From contig NZ_SLXM01000006.1 in assembly GCF_004345825.1 (NCBI RefSeq), forward strand, positions 186,001 to 250,000: a stretch of DNA of 64,000 nt, in the 5' to 3' direction. Below are positions 8,395 through 16,655 of this stretch, piece after piece. The notes below the pieces were generated by a model. That model was not told the origin of the DNA, ran no database searches, and was given only the letters and a program-made list of their open reading frames with translations. The DNA is from Tenacibaculum skagerrakense. Lineage in GTDB: Bacteria > Bacteroidota > Bacteroidia > Flavobacteriales > Flavobacteriaceae. The position numbers and the translations under genes were made by a program. Every line of letters begins with the position of its first letter. Position 1 is the first letter of the stretch.

Positions 8395-8934
8395 TTAACT
8401 TTGTTCAAAAAAGCTAAAAACACTTCCTCCATATCTCTTTTGGTAACTTAAGTTTGGGTGAGAAGTAATATCTGTATGTTTAGAATGTTCAATAATTAAT
8501 ATGCCTTCTTCATTTAGCAATTCATTTTCAAATACTAAATCTGCAATTTTTAAAAATTTTGAATCTTCAAAATCATAAGGAGGGTCAGCAAAAATTATAT
8601 CCGTTTTAACTGAAGTCTTTTCTAAAAATTTAAAGACATCACTTTTAAAAGTAGTAATCTCCAAATCTAATTCCTTAGCAATTTGATTGATGAATTTTAT
8701 ACATCCAAAATGAACATCTACAGCATAAATTGTTTCTGTACCACGTGAGGCAAATTCATAGCTAATATTACCAGTTCCAGCAAACAAATCTAAAACAGTA
8801 ATAGAATCAAAATAATATAAGTTGTTTAAAATATTAAATAAAGATTCTTTAGCCATATCTGTTGTTGGACGGACAGGTAAGTTTTTTGGTGCGCTTATTC
8901 GCTTACTTTTATATTTTCCAGAAATAATTCTCAT
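8395..8934 (-). CDS. rsmD: 16S rRNA (guanine(966)-N(2))-methyltransferase RsmD
   Basis: 179 residues, the full family length. It methylates G966 of 16S rRNA in the small ribosomal subunit. The N-terminal MRIISGKYKSKRISAP and VRPTTDMAKESLFNIL are signature segments. The SAM-binding motif VLDLFAGTGN lies at 47-56 and the catalytic DPPY at 117-120. It begins immediately after the stop of the DUF3822 gene (no gap), so the two are co-transcribed with the membrane protein further upstream. Confidence 0.93.
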   Translation of the reverse strand: MRIISGKYKSKRISAPKNLPVRPTTDMAKESLFNILNNLYYFDSITVLDLFAGTGNISYEFASRGTETIYAVDVHFGCIKFINQIAKELDLEITTFKSDVFKFLEKTSVKTDIIFADPPYDFEDSKFLKIADLVFENELLNEEGILIIEHSKHTDITSHPNLSYQKRYGGSVFSFFEQS

Positions 8935-9762
8935 TTAGGATAGTAGAATATAATTTGAATGAGGAAAAAAATGTTCTGATTCTTCTAAGAAATCATGTTC
9001 AGGTTCTATGAAATTAACATTTTTCACGTACTCTTTAACTAATGCAAAAGTAGAAAAATCTTGATTGATATTCCCAAGGAAATGAAGTAGGAAACTCTCA
9101 CTATTTAACTCCAACTGTTCAGCAACAAAGAGAATATAGTACAAGAAATCTTCTTTAGAGTTGTATTGAAAAGAATTGAATAATGTAAAATGACCTTGCT
9201 TAAAAATGATAATGTCAATACTTTTTTGAGATACATTAACATACATCGAATCTTTAGAATCTTTAGGATGATTTTTAACCAAATGCTCTAAGAGTATTGT
9301 AGAATGATGTTTGTACTCAAATTCTCCGAAGTTTTGAAACAAAAAATTGTTTACGTTCACATATGGAATATAAACATTTTTAGCGTTAAGACTTTCTAAA
9401 TTGTCATAGGTAATATAATCGGTAGAGAAAGTTTTGATGTTATAATCTAAGTATGATTTTAAATTATTCTCATCAAAAAAATCCTCTGGTATTTGAGTAA
9501 CCAATTGATTTTGATGAATTGCAGTAATACGATCAAATTCAACTTGTAACTCTTTATCTGTCTCAAAAATATTCTTTATTTTTTCTTCTAATAAATGAGG
9601 GTTTTCAAGTGTTTTATTGAATGTATACTCAGATAATAAAAGAGGTTCTTTAGAAGAAATATCTTTGATACAAAAAGAAAATCCATCCAAACTAAATTGG
9701 ATGGATAAACTTTTATGTTTTGATGTTATTTCTTTTCTATTCTTCTGAATCAGTTTTTTCAT
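8935..9762 (-). CDS. DUF3822 family protein
   Basis: 275 residues from ATG 9762 (MKKLIQKNRKEITSKHKSLS); ATG 9771 is an alternative. The sequence LSIQFSLDGFSFCI followed by an actin/ASKHA-like layout matches DUF3822, a family common in Bacteroidota and usually encoded beside rsmD. No signal peptide is seen, so it is probably cytoplasmic. Its start overlaps the end of the preceding membrane-protein gene by 26 bp and its stop abuts rsmD. The function is unknown. Confidence 0.8.
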   Translation of the reverse strand: MKKLIQKNRKEITSKHKSLSIQFSLDGFSFCIKDISSKEPLLLSEYTFNKTLENPHLLEEKIKNIFETDKELQVEFDRITAIHQNQLVTQIPEDFFDENNLKSYLDYNIKTFSTDYITYDNLESLNAKNVYIPYVNVNNFLFQNFGEFEYKHHSTILLEHLVKNHPKDSKDSMYVNVSQKSIDIIIFKQGHFTLFNSFQYNSKEDFLYYILFVAEQLELNSESFLLHFLGNINQDFSTFALVKEYVKNVNFIEPEHDFLEESEHFFPHSNYILLS

Positions 9763-10474
9763 CTTTACCATCATAGAAAGGAGGCCAGTTACCACCTGTT
9801 GAAACATCTTCTAAAGATCCTACAGAAACAAATTGACCTTTAATTTGATCAGCTTCTATAGCTTCTAATTCTTGTTTAATTAAGTGATTAGGTAATCCTT
9901 TTAAGATTTCTTTCTTTTCAGTTTTTACTTCAAAAACTGGAACAAAAAGACCTGTAATTTTTTCGATTTCACCAGTAGCCATTTCAAATTCTTTTTCAGT
10001 ACCAGGAACACTAAACATTTCTTTGTATGGTTTATCTTTAAAATATTTTAAAGCAGGTTCAAAACCAGTAGTGTCAATCTTCTTTACAGAAATCTTTTTA
10101 GTAATTCCACCACCTAAAGTAATTTCTTTCTCAACGTTAATTGTTTCAGTAATTACTAATGAATCGTTTTCAATGAAATTAATTAAACTAGATTTATCTT
10201 TAGCAAATACACCTTTAGCATCTTTAAACTTTATCTGTGCATCTCTAATTATTTTTAATTGCTCAATAACTTTAGCATAACGAACCTTTTTTTCTTTATT
10301 AAATTTTATAGGTTCCATAACACCGTCGTATATTTTTACAACAAGAAATACAGCAGCAAGAAGTAATAATATAGAAACTAACCATCTTAATTTTAATGGT
10401 ATATATTTTACTATTACAAAAGCTAAAAGGATTGCGACTACGACAGCTGCTATAATCGTTAATATTAAATTCAT
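9737..10474 (-). CDS. Conserved membrane-anchored protein of unknown function
   Basis: 245 residues. Two hydrophobic helices at the N-terminus (about 3-24 and 32-49) anchor it; the remainder is soluble and charged (KFNKEKKVRYAKVIEQLKII) with no catalytic motif that I recognise. It precedes DUF3822 and rsmD in one operon, an arrangement I associate with Flavobacteriaceae. A minus-strand TAGATTTG box lies 32 bp upstream of the ATG. It could help assemble an envelope structure, but nothing in the sequence shows this. Confidence 0.65.
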   Translation of the reverse strand: MNLILTIIAAVVVAILLAFVIVKYIPLKLRWLVSILLLLAAVFLVVKIYDGVMEPIKFNKEKKVRYAKVIEQLKIIRDAQIKFKDAKGVFAKDKSSLINFIENDSLVITETINVEKEITLGGGITKKISVKKIDTTGFEPALKYFKDKPYKEMFSVPGTEKEFEMATGEIEKITGLFVPVFEVKTEKKEILKGLPNHLIKQELEAIEADQIKGQFVSVGSLEDVSTGGNWPPFYDGKDEKTDSEE

Positions 10475-10505
10475 TGTATCTAGATTTTTTAATATGATAT
10501 GTACG

Positions 10506-10513
10506 CAAATCTA
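10506..10513 (-). promoter_or_regulatory. -7 box for the membrane protein-DUF3822-rsmD operon
   Basis: TAGATTTG on the minus strand, 32 bp from the ATG at 10474. A TTTG on the same strand at 10537-10540 lies 23 bp upstream, within the accepted range for the -33 element, making this one of the better promoter candidates in the window. Confidence 0.5.
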
Positions 10514-10556
10514 CAATTTTTTTTCAATCATGAAAACAAATATTTGTAAATAGACT

Positions 10557-10564
10557 TATCTTTG
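10557..10564 (+). promoter_or_regulatory. -7 box for the RecD-like helicase gene
   Basis: TATCTTTG, the most frequent flavobacterial -7 form, ends 16 bp before the helicase ATG at 10581. No convincing -33 element is seen. It forms a divergent promoter region with the box at 10506-10513. Confidence 0.45.
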
Positions 10565-10580
10565 ATTTTTTATTTAAAGT

Positions 10581-12008
10581 ATGATCAAGAATCCTGCCGA
10601 TTTTTACAAAGAGCTTATCCAAAAATTTTCCTATGAACCTACAGAAAAACAATTACAACTAATAAAAGAGTTATCTTATTTTGTTTTTGATAATAATAAT
10701 GAGTCTTTATTCCTATTAAAAGGATATGCAGGTACTGGTAAAACAACTGTAATAAGTACCATAGTAAATAGTTTATGGAGAGCTGGAAAAAAGGCGGTGC
10801 TACTTGCACCAACAGGTAGAGCGGCTAAAGTTATTTCAGGTTATTCTAATAAGCAGGCATATACTATTCATAAGAAAATTTATTTTCCCAAGAAACAAAC
10901 TAGCGGAGGAGTAAGTTTTGTAATGCAACCTAATAAGCATACCGATACGCTATTTATAATAGACGAAGCATCCATGATATCTGATCAAGTTCAAAATGCA
11001 AAGCTTTTTGAAAATGGTTCAGTTTTAGATGATTTAATCTCATTTGTGTATTCTGGTAAAAATTGTAAACTTTTGTTTATTGGAGATACAGCCCAGTTGC
11101 CTCCTGTGAAATTAGAGGTAAGTCCTGCGTTAGATGCCGATAAATTATCGTTACACTACAATAAAGATATTTCAGAAATTGAATTAGATGAAGTAGTTCG
11201 ACAACAACAAGATTCTGGAATATTAGCAAATGCAACCGACTTGAGGTTATTAATTCAAAATGAAGGAGTCGATTTTAAGTTTGATGTTAATTACCCAGAT
11301 GTTATCAGATTACAGGATGGATATGATATTCAAGATGCTATAACACAGGCATATGATGGAGAAATAGGTGTTGAGGATACAGCAATTATTGTTCGTTCAA
11401 ATAAAAGAGCTAATCAATATAATCAGCAAATACGTACCAAAATAAGAGGACAAGAGAATGAGATTTCTGTGGGAGATTATGTTATGGTTGTAAAGAATAA
11501 TTACTTCTGGTTAAAAGATTCCTCCTCTGCTGGTTTTATAGCAAACGGTGATACTTGTGAAGTAATGCGTATTAATGCCATAAATGAATTGTACGGGTTT
11601 AAGTTTGCCGATGTGATTGTTAGAATGATTGATTATCCTGATATGAAACCTTTTGAGACGGTTTTATTGTTAGACACGTTAACTAGCGAAAGTCCTTCCT
11701 TAACTTATGAAGAGTCTAATAAATTATACGAAGCTGTTAAAGAAGATTTTGCTCATGAAAAATCGAAATATAAACAATTCATGGGGGTAAAACAGAATAA
11801 ATACTTCAACGCTTTGCAAGTCAAGTTTTCTTATGCAATTACTTGTCATAAATCTCAAGGAGGTCAATGGAAAACAGTATTTATAGAACAACCTTACTTA
11901 TCAGATGGAATAAGTGTAGAATATTTACGATGGTTATATACAGCGGTTACTAGAGCTCAAGAAAAGTTATATTTAATAGGATTTAGAGACGATTATTTTT
12001 TAGAGTAA
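10581..12008 (+). CDS. RecD-like ATP-dependent DNA helicase (superfamily 1B)
   Basis: 475 residues. The Walker A motif GYAGTGKTT is at 48-56, followed by LLAPTGRAAKVISG (motif Ia), a DEAS Walker B segment, GDTAQLPPV (motif III), and C-terminal YAITCHKSQGGQW and YTAVTRAQEKLYLIG (motifs V and VI). This is the complete SF1 helicase set in the short RecD2/Pif1-like arrangement without an N-terminal extension. It probably unwinds DNA 5' to 3' in repair or recombination. No RecB or RecC partner is encoded nearby. It is a single-gene unit with its own promoter. Confidence 0.88.
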   Translation: MIKNPADFYKELIQKFSYEPTEKQLQLIKELSYFVFDNNNESLFLLKGYAGTGKTTVISTIVNSLWRAGKKAVLLAPTGRAAKVISGYSNKQAYTIHKKIYFPKKQTSGGVSFVMQPNKHTDTLFIIDEASMISDQVQNAKLFENGSVLDDLISFVYSGKNCKLLFIGDTAQLPPVKLEVSPALDADKLSLHYNKDISEIELDEVVRQQQDSGILANATDLRLLIQNEGVDFKFDVNYPDVIRLQDGYDIQDAITQAYDGEIGVEDTAIIVRSNKRANQYNQQIRTKIRGQENEISVGDYVMVVKNNYFWLKDSSSAGFIANGDTCEVMRINAINELYGFKFADVIVRMIDYPDMKPFETVLLLDTLTSESPSLTYEESNKLYEAVKEDFAHEKSKYKQFMGVKQNKYFNALQVKFSYAITCHKSQGGQWKTVFIEQPYLSDGISVEYLRWLYTAVTRAQEKLYLIGFRDDYFLE

Positions 12009-12054
12009 AGTGTTAGCATTTTGTTAAACTAAATTATTAACAGGCTAAAAATTA

Positions 12055-12062
12055 TAAATTTG
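12055..12062 (+). promoter_or_regulatory. Candidate -7 box for the PIG-L gene
   Basis: TAAATTTG, 90 bp before the ATG at 12153. If used, the transcript starts near 12068 and the whole inverted repeat at 12076-12138 falls in the 5' leader. No clear -33 element. Confidence 0.35.
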
Positions 12063-12075
12063 TTGGAATACTAAC

Positions 12076-12138
12076 TTGTCACCTCGAGCGGAGTCGAGAG
12101 GAAAAACAGTTAGGTCTCGACTCCGCTCGACCTGACAA
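12076..12138. repeat. GC-rich inverted repeat (REP-like hairpin) upstream of the PIG-L gene
   Basis: Arms 12076-12099 and 12115-12138 are complementary: TTGTCA pairs with TGACAA outside and a 16-bp stretch (TCGAGCGGAGTCGAGA and its complement) inside, separated by a symmetric CC/CC mismatch, with a 15-nt loop. Its G+C content is far above the surrounding DNA. From memory, similar palindromes recur between genes in Flavobacteriaceae, which suggests a dispersed REP-type element; only one copy is in this window. Confidence 0.7.
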
Positions 12139-12152
12139 TTTATTTTACATAA

Positions 12153-14654
12153 ATGAAGAAAACGTTTTCACTATCATTCGTCTTATCATTGCTGATTTTC
12201 TCATCAGCGATTGCTCAAAAGCCACAAAAATTAACAACCAATCAGATTTACGAAAAAGTTCAGAAACTTAATTTTTTAGGTTCTGCTTTATATGTAGCCG
12301 CTCATCCAGATGATGAAAATACACGTTTAATTGCTTATTTGGCAAACAATGTAAAAGCAAGAACAGCTTATTTATCTCTAACAAGAGGTGATGGAGGTCA
12401 AAATTTAATCGGACCAGAAATTCGTGAATTATTAGGTGTAATTCGTACTCAAGAATTATTAGCAGCAAGAAGAGTAGATGGCGGTGAACAACGTTTTTCT
12501 AGAGCTAATGACTTTGGTTATTCAAAACACCCGGATGAAACCTTAGAAATTTGGAATAAAGATAAGGTGTTATCTGATGTAGTATGGGCAATACGAACAT
12601 TTAAACCAGATGTAATTATTAATCGATTTAATCACAGAACACCTGGTACTACCCATGGTCATCATACATCTTCTGCAATGTTAAGTGTAGAGGCTTTTGA
12701 TTTGGCGGGTGATAAATCAAAATATTCAGAGCAACTAAAATACACGGATGCTTGGCAACCTAATCGTTTGTTTTTTAATACTTCTTGGTGGTTTTATGGA
12801 AGCGAAGAAAATTTTAACAAAGCAGATAAAAGCAAAATGATAAACTTTGATATTGGAGTGTATTATCCTTTAAAAGGTTTGTCTAACAATGAATTAGCAT
12901 CTATAGCTAGTAGCCAACATTTATGTCAAGGTTTTGGAAGATTAACTACTAGAGGTGCTCAAACAGAATGGGTTGAGTTTTTAAAAGGAGATTTCCCAAA
13001 AGATAAGAAAGATATATTTTCAGGTATTAATACCACATGGAATAGAGTAGAAGGAGGAGGAGCTATTGGAGATATTCTATACGAGGTTGAAAAGAATTTC
13101 GATTTTGTAAACCCATCAAAACATCTGCCAAGTTTATTGAAAGCCTATGGGTTAATCAATAAGTTGAATGATGAGCATTGGAAAGCAATAAAATTAGCTG
13201 AAATTAAAGATATTATTGAAGCTTGCGCAGGTTTGTATCTTGAAGCTTCAGCAACTACATCTAGCGCAACGCCAGATTCTTCTATTAAAGTAGATTTTGA
13301 AGTACTAAATAGAAGTGCTATTTCTATGGATTTAACTTCTATAGAATGGTTACCATCAAAGAAAAAAGTAGCTAAGGACATTGATTTATTAGCAAACAAA
13401 AAGCAAAATTTTACTGAAGAAGTTTCTTTAACTGGAATAAAGTATTCTGATCCTTATTGGTTAAAAGAACCATGGGATTTAGGAATGTATTATGTTAAAG
13501 ATCAAACGTTGATTGGAAAGCCTGAAACACCAAGACCAATTCAGGTGAAATTCAATTTAATGATTGAAGATACTCCTGTTTCTTTTACCAAAAATGTTAT
13601 TAGAAGGTATTCTCAAAGAGATGTAGGTGAAATATATGAGCCTTTTGAAGTGTTACCTAAAGTTACTACAAAACTAAAAGATAAGGTTATCATTTTTGCA
13701 GACAATACTTCTAAAAAGATTGTTGTAGAAGTAAGGTCTGGCGAAGCAAATGTAAAAGGAAATGTTACTTTAAAAGTGCCGACTGGCTGGAGTGTTTCAC
13801 CAACAGCAATTCCTTTTTCAATTGATCAAAAAGGAGATAAAACTGTTGTTAATTTTACGGTTACTCCTTCGAAAGAACAATCAGAAGGATTTATTAATGC
13901 TGTAGCTACAGTTGATGCTAATGAATTTAATAAAGAATTAATAGAGATTACTTATAACCACATACCTAAGCAATCAATATTATTACCATCTAAAGCTAAG
14001 GTTGTTCGTTTAAATATTCGAAAGGAAGGAAAATCAATTGGTTATATTCAAGGATCGGGAGATGCAGTGCCAGAAAGTTTACGCCAGATAGGTTATTCAG
14101 TTACAGAAATAGCACCAGAGAATATTAATGAAAATACCTTAGGAGGTTTTGATGCTGTTGTGGTTGGAATTAGAGCCTATAACACAAAGAAAGAACTTCA
14201 GTTTAAACAAAAGTATTTGTTAGAATACGTAAAGAACGGAGGAAATGTAATTGTTCAATACAATACAAACAGAGGTGTAGATGTTCAAGCTCCTTATACA
14301 TTACAACTTTCTAGAGATCGAGTTACCGATGAATATGCTAAAGTAACTATGTTAGCTAAAAATCACGGAGTATTAAATTATCCAAATAAAATATCAGATT
14401 CAGATTTTGATGGTTGGGTACAAGAAAGAGGGTTGTATTTTCCAAATGAATGGAGTGCAGAATATGAACCAATTTTAGCGATAAATGATAAAGGAGAAAC
14501 TGCTAAAAAAGGTAGTTTACTAGTTGCTAAATATGGAAAAGGTAATTATATCTATACAGGATTAAGTTTCTTTAGAGAGTTGCCAGCGGGTGTTTCAGGC
14601 GCTTATAAACTTTTTGCAAATTTACTTTCGCTAAAAGAAAATGAAATTAAGTAA
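12153..14654 (+). CDS. Large secreted PIG-L family deacetylase
   Basis: 833 residues. A signal peptide (MKKTFSLSFVLSLLIFSSAI, cut near AQ) is followed by a PIG-L/LmbE domain with the zinc motif AAHPDDE (about residues 49-55) and HGHHTSS (about residues 168-174). PIG-L enzymes remove N-acetyl groups from sugars. The C-terminal two-thirds is beta-rich, with a stretch like an NPCBM/NEW3-type domain (VTLKVPTGWSVSPTAIPFSI) and a final segment resembling a glutamine-amidotransferase-like fold (GFDAVVVGIRAYNTKKEL). Such large forms occur widely in Bacteroidota and act outside the cytoplasm. The leader carries a stable hairpin 14 bp from the ATG. Confidence 0.85.
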   Translation: MKKTFSLSFVLSLLIFSSAIAQKPQKLTTNQIYEKVQKLNFLGSALYVAAHPDDENTRLIAYLANNVKARTAYLSLTRGDGGQNLIGPEIRELLGVIRTQELLAARRVDGGEQRFSRANDFGYSKHPDETLEIWNKDKVLSDVVWAIRTFKPDVIINRFNHRTPGTTHGHHTSSAMLSVEAFDLAGDKSKYSEQLKYTDAWQPNRLFFNTSWWFYGSEENFNKADKSKMINFDIGVYYPLKGLSNNELASIASSQHLCQGFGRLTTRGAQTEWVEFLKGDFPKDKKDIFSGINTTWNRVEGGGAIGDILYEVEKNFDFVNPSKHLPSLLKAYGLINKLNDEHWKAIKLAEIKDIIEACAGLYLEASATTSSATPDSSIKVDFEVLNRSAISMDLTSIEWLPSKKKVAKDIDLLANKKQNFTEEVSLTGIKYSDPYWLKEPWDLGMYYVKDQTLIGKPETPRPIQVKFNLMIEDTPVSFTKNVIRRYSQRDVGEIYEPFEVLPKVTTKLKDKVIIFADNTSKKIVVEVRSGEANVKGNVTLKVPTGWSVSPTAIPFSIDQKGDKTVVNFTVTPSKEQSEGFINAVATVDANEFNKELIEITYNHIPKQSILLPSKAKVVRLNIRKEGKSIGYIQGSGDAVPESLRQIGYSVTEIAPENINENTLGGFDAVVVGIRAYNTKKELQFKQKYLLEYVKNGGNVIVQYNTNRGVDVQAPYTLQLSRDRVTDEYAKVTMLAKNHGVLNYPNKISDSDFDGWVQERGLYFPNEWSAEYEPILAINDKGETAKKGSLLVAKYGKGNYIYTGLSFFRELPAGVSGAYKLFANLLSLKENEIK

Positions 14655-14675
14655 CTATATTACTAGTTTATACAT

Positions 14676-14707
14676 AAAAAACCTCGAATAATTATTCGAG
14701 GTTTTTT
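14676..14707 (+). terminator. Perfect-palindrome terminator after the PIG-L gene
   Basis: Arms 14676-14691 and 14692-14707 are exactly complementary with core CCTCGAAT...ATTCGAGG followed by six T. It ends the PIG-L transcript 21 bp after the stop codon. Confidence 0.85.
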
Positions 14708-14739
14708 GTTTTGCTATATTTACTTTAAAGTTAGAAAGT

Positions 14740-15696
14740 ATGTTTAAAAGGTTAGTATTTTTATTGTTATTGCAGTTTTTAATGAGTTGTAGCAATACTG
14801 AAAACTCAAATGAAATTGAAAAACTAAATAAGCAATTGCTTCAAAAAGAGGAATTAATTACTGATTTGAATAAAGAAATTGAAAGACTAAGGCAGCCTAA
14901 AGATTCAATTTCTAGAAGTTATTATCGTTTTGTAGAAACATTAGATTCAGAAATTAATGTCGTTGAAAAATTATTTGGTGGAGAACATAAAATTATCAAT
15001 AGAAAATATTTTAATGACACCATACAAAAGGTAGACAGTATGTTTGTTTATGAACATTTTTCTACTATAACTCAAACGTCTAAATCAGATTTTGAAGCTG
15101 TACTAAAAGATTTTCATCAAGAAAAGTCTATTTACGGAGATGATTTTTTTGTAAGAGTTATGACGTTTTATAATGGAGAAAAATTACCTATTGAAACTGA
15201 AAATTCTAAAACTGATATCCATATTTTAATTCAAGCTACCGAATTAGGTTATGAAAACAAAACTTTTGTAATATCAGATTTTTATGATGTTAATATTACT
15301 TCTTTGATTAAGTTAGAGAGTAATAAAGTAGCACTGATTTTTGAGCACGGAGCTATTCCAAAAAAGAAAGAAACGATTATAATAAGTCCTGAATTGGTTA
15401 AGTTTAAGGAAGATGTAGTTGCTGTAGATTTAGGTCTTCTTTACGGAGTTTGGGCTTCAGATGTTTCTGATCCTCATGCCGAATTTATGATTAATACAGA
15501 TGAGTTTTATTTAGCCGATACAGATGGGGATGCTTCGTATAAATATACCTTAGAAAATAATTTATTAAAGGTGTTTTATAAGAATGCAACTCAGTCTGGA
15601 GAAATTATCTCTGTAACCAAAGATTCTCTTAAAATTAAATGGGGAGATACCGATACTATTACAAAGTATGTTCGATTCCCAGAGAATCAAGACTAA
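14740..15696 (+). CDS. Lipoprotein with N-terminal coiled coil
   Basis: 318 residues. The signal MFKRLVFLLLLQFLMSC ends in a lipobox-like MSCS, so it is a likely lipoprotein. Residues about 22-50 (NEIEKLNKQLLQKEELITDL) form a heptad-rich coiled coil. The rest contains no family that I recognise; a segment near the C-terminus (LLYGVWASDVSDPHAEFMIN) looks like a small ligand-binding beta domain. It stands alone between two regulatory regions. The function is unknown. Confidence 0.65.
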   Translation: MFKRLVFLLLLQFLMSCSNTENSNEIEKLNKQLLQKEELITDLNKEIERLRQPKDSISRSYYRFVETLDSEINVVEKLFGGEHKIINRKYFNDTIQKVDSMFVYEHFSTITQTSKSDFEAVLKDFHQEKSIYGDDFFVRVMTFYNGEKLPIETENSKTDIHILIQATELGYENKTFVISDFYDVNITSLIKLESNKVALIFEHGAIPKKKETIIISPELVKFKEDVVAVDLGLLYGVWASDVSDPHAEFMINTDEFYLADTDGDASYKYTLENNLLKVFYKNATQSGEIISVTKDSLKIKWGDTDTITKYVRFPENQD

Positions 15697-15811
15697 ATAC
15701 TAATTGAATAAGGTTTACTTTTTTCTTAATGTAAAATTGACAGTTTTCTACATAGTAGTATTTGTATTCACGTTTTTTAAGTTAACTTTTTTTGTAGTTT
15801 AAAATGTCATT

Positions 15812-15832
15812 TTGACGGATTAATTACGTCAA
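15812..15832. promoter_or_regulatory. Imperfect dyad upstream of the sigma54-like promoter
   Basis: TTGACG at 15812-15817 and CGTCAA at 15827-15832 form a 21-bp dyad with two mismatched pairs inside; a second short dyad (GTCATTTTGAC) overlaps its left end. The pair is a plausible activator site for the sigma54-like promoter that begins 8 bp downstream. The protein that would bind is unknown. Confidence 0.4.
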
Positions 15833-15839
15833 TTTCAAT

Positions 15840-15855
15840 TGGCATAAAATTGGTG
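15840..15855 (+). promoter_or_regulatory. Sigma54-like (-24/-12) promoter for the 48-aa ORF and hsp20
   Basis: TGGCATAAAATTGGTG has the TGGCA element and, after a further 5 bp, TTGG in place of the consensus TTGC, so the GG-N10-GC rule fails only at the last base (GT). Transcription would begin near 15866, about 50 bp before the 48-aa ORF. Sigma54 control of small heat-shock genes fits the context but is inference. Confidence 0.4.
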
Positions 15856-15916
15856 TATTCTTAAGTGAATTTGTTTTTGATGGTTTATTAATTTTTTAGA
15901 TTAAAATTTTTGGATT

Positions 15917-16063
15917 ATGAAAAAAACTAAAGTAAAATTTCTAGGTAAAGAAAACGACAACTTCAAAATTAAATTTCCTTATTTAAAAGTACCAGTGTTT
16001 GTAAATGAATATTACTACAATAAAATGCGTAGTAGTGGTGATTATATTTTTACAAACCTATAA
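15917..16063 (+). CDS. Small 48-aa basic protein upstream of hsp20
   Basis: An ATG-started ORF of 48 codons, beginning MKKTKVKFLGKENDNFKIKF and ending GDYIFTNL, rich in Lys, Tyr and Phe and with normal codon use for the window. It lies 40 bp upstream of hsp20 on the same strand, downstream of a sigma54-like promoter, so it is probably the first gene of the hsp20 transcript. I recognise no family. It could instead be a leader peptide. Confidence 0.45.
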   Translation: MKKTKVKFLGKENDNFKIKFPYLKVPVFVNEYYYNKMRSSGDYIFTNL

Positions 16064-16103
16064 GTTTAGTAACCAATTGTCTAACTTTTTTAAAATTTTA
16101 ATT

Positions 16104-16574
16104 ATGAGCAATTTAGCAACATTATCAAAAAATGGAAGTTTGGCGAATACTAAGACAAACTATCCTAAAAGGTCTACGTTATTTGACGATTTTTTTATGA
16201 GTGGATTTCCTTCATTTTTTTCATCAGATGTAACACCAAATAGTGCTGTTCCAAAAGTTAATATTAAAGAAACTAATGATAGTTTTATTGTGGAAATGGC
16301 GGTGCCAGGAATGAAAAAATCAGATTTTGATGTAAATGTAGATAACAACTTGTTGTCTATTTCATCGGTTGTTGAGTATGTTAATGATGAAACAGTAGAA
16401 AATTATACAAGAAAAGAATTTAGTTACTCATCTTTTGAAAGAAAATTTAAACTTCCTGATACAGTAGATGATGAAAAAATCAGAGCTAATTATACAGATG
16501 GTATACTAGAAGTAATACTTCCTAAGAGAGAAGAAGCTAAGAAAAAGCCTGTAAAAACTATAAAAATTTCATAA
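16104..16574 (+). CDS. Hsp20/alpha-crystallin family small heat-shock protein
   Basis: 156 residues from ATG 16104 (MSNLATLSKNG); the frame is open further upstream but overlaps the 48-aa ORF. The N-terminal arm has FDDFFMSGFPSFF, followed by an alpha-crystallin domain (about 50-140; VPKVNIKETNDSFIVEMAVP, then GILEVILPKR with the I-x-V/L-type tail). It is a cytosolic ATP-independent holdase that assembles into oligomers and protects unfolding proteins. The upstream sigma54-like promoter with dyads suggests stress induction. A bidirectional hairpin follows. Confidence 0.92.
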   Translation: MSNLATLSKNGSLANTKTNYPKRSTLFDDFFMSGFPSFFSSDVTPNSAVPKVNIKETNDSFIVEMAVPGMKKSDFDVNVDNNLLSISSVVEYVNDETVENYTRKEFSYSSFERKFKLPDTVDDEKIRANYTDGILEVILPKREEAKKKPVKTIKIS

Positions 16575-16586
16575 TGGGATTTATAA

Positions 16587-16625
16587 GAAGCGGGAAGCTA
16601 CTTTTAATTTAGTACTTCCCGCTTC
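16587..16625. terminator. Hairpin between hsp20 and the methyltransferase gene
   Basis: GAAGCGGGAAG (16587-16597) and CTTCCCGCTTC (16615-16625) are perfectly complementary with a 17-nt loop. It lies between convergent genes and probably ends both transcripts, though it lacks a strong U-tract on the plus strand. Confidence 0.6.
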
Positions 16626-16655
16626 AAATTACTTATTATAATATTTTATTTCGGT

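Noticed and set aside
8257..8451. Open frame of 64 codons on the plus strand across the BlaI-type operator
   Set aside because: It overlaps the start of the repressor gene and the palindrome and has no family or promoter support; the palindrome makes it unlikely to be coding.
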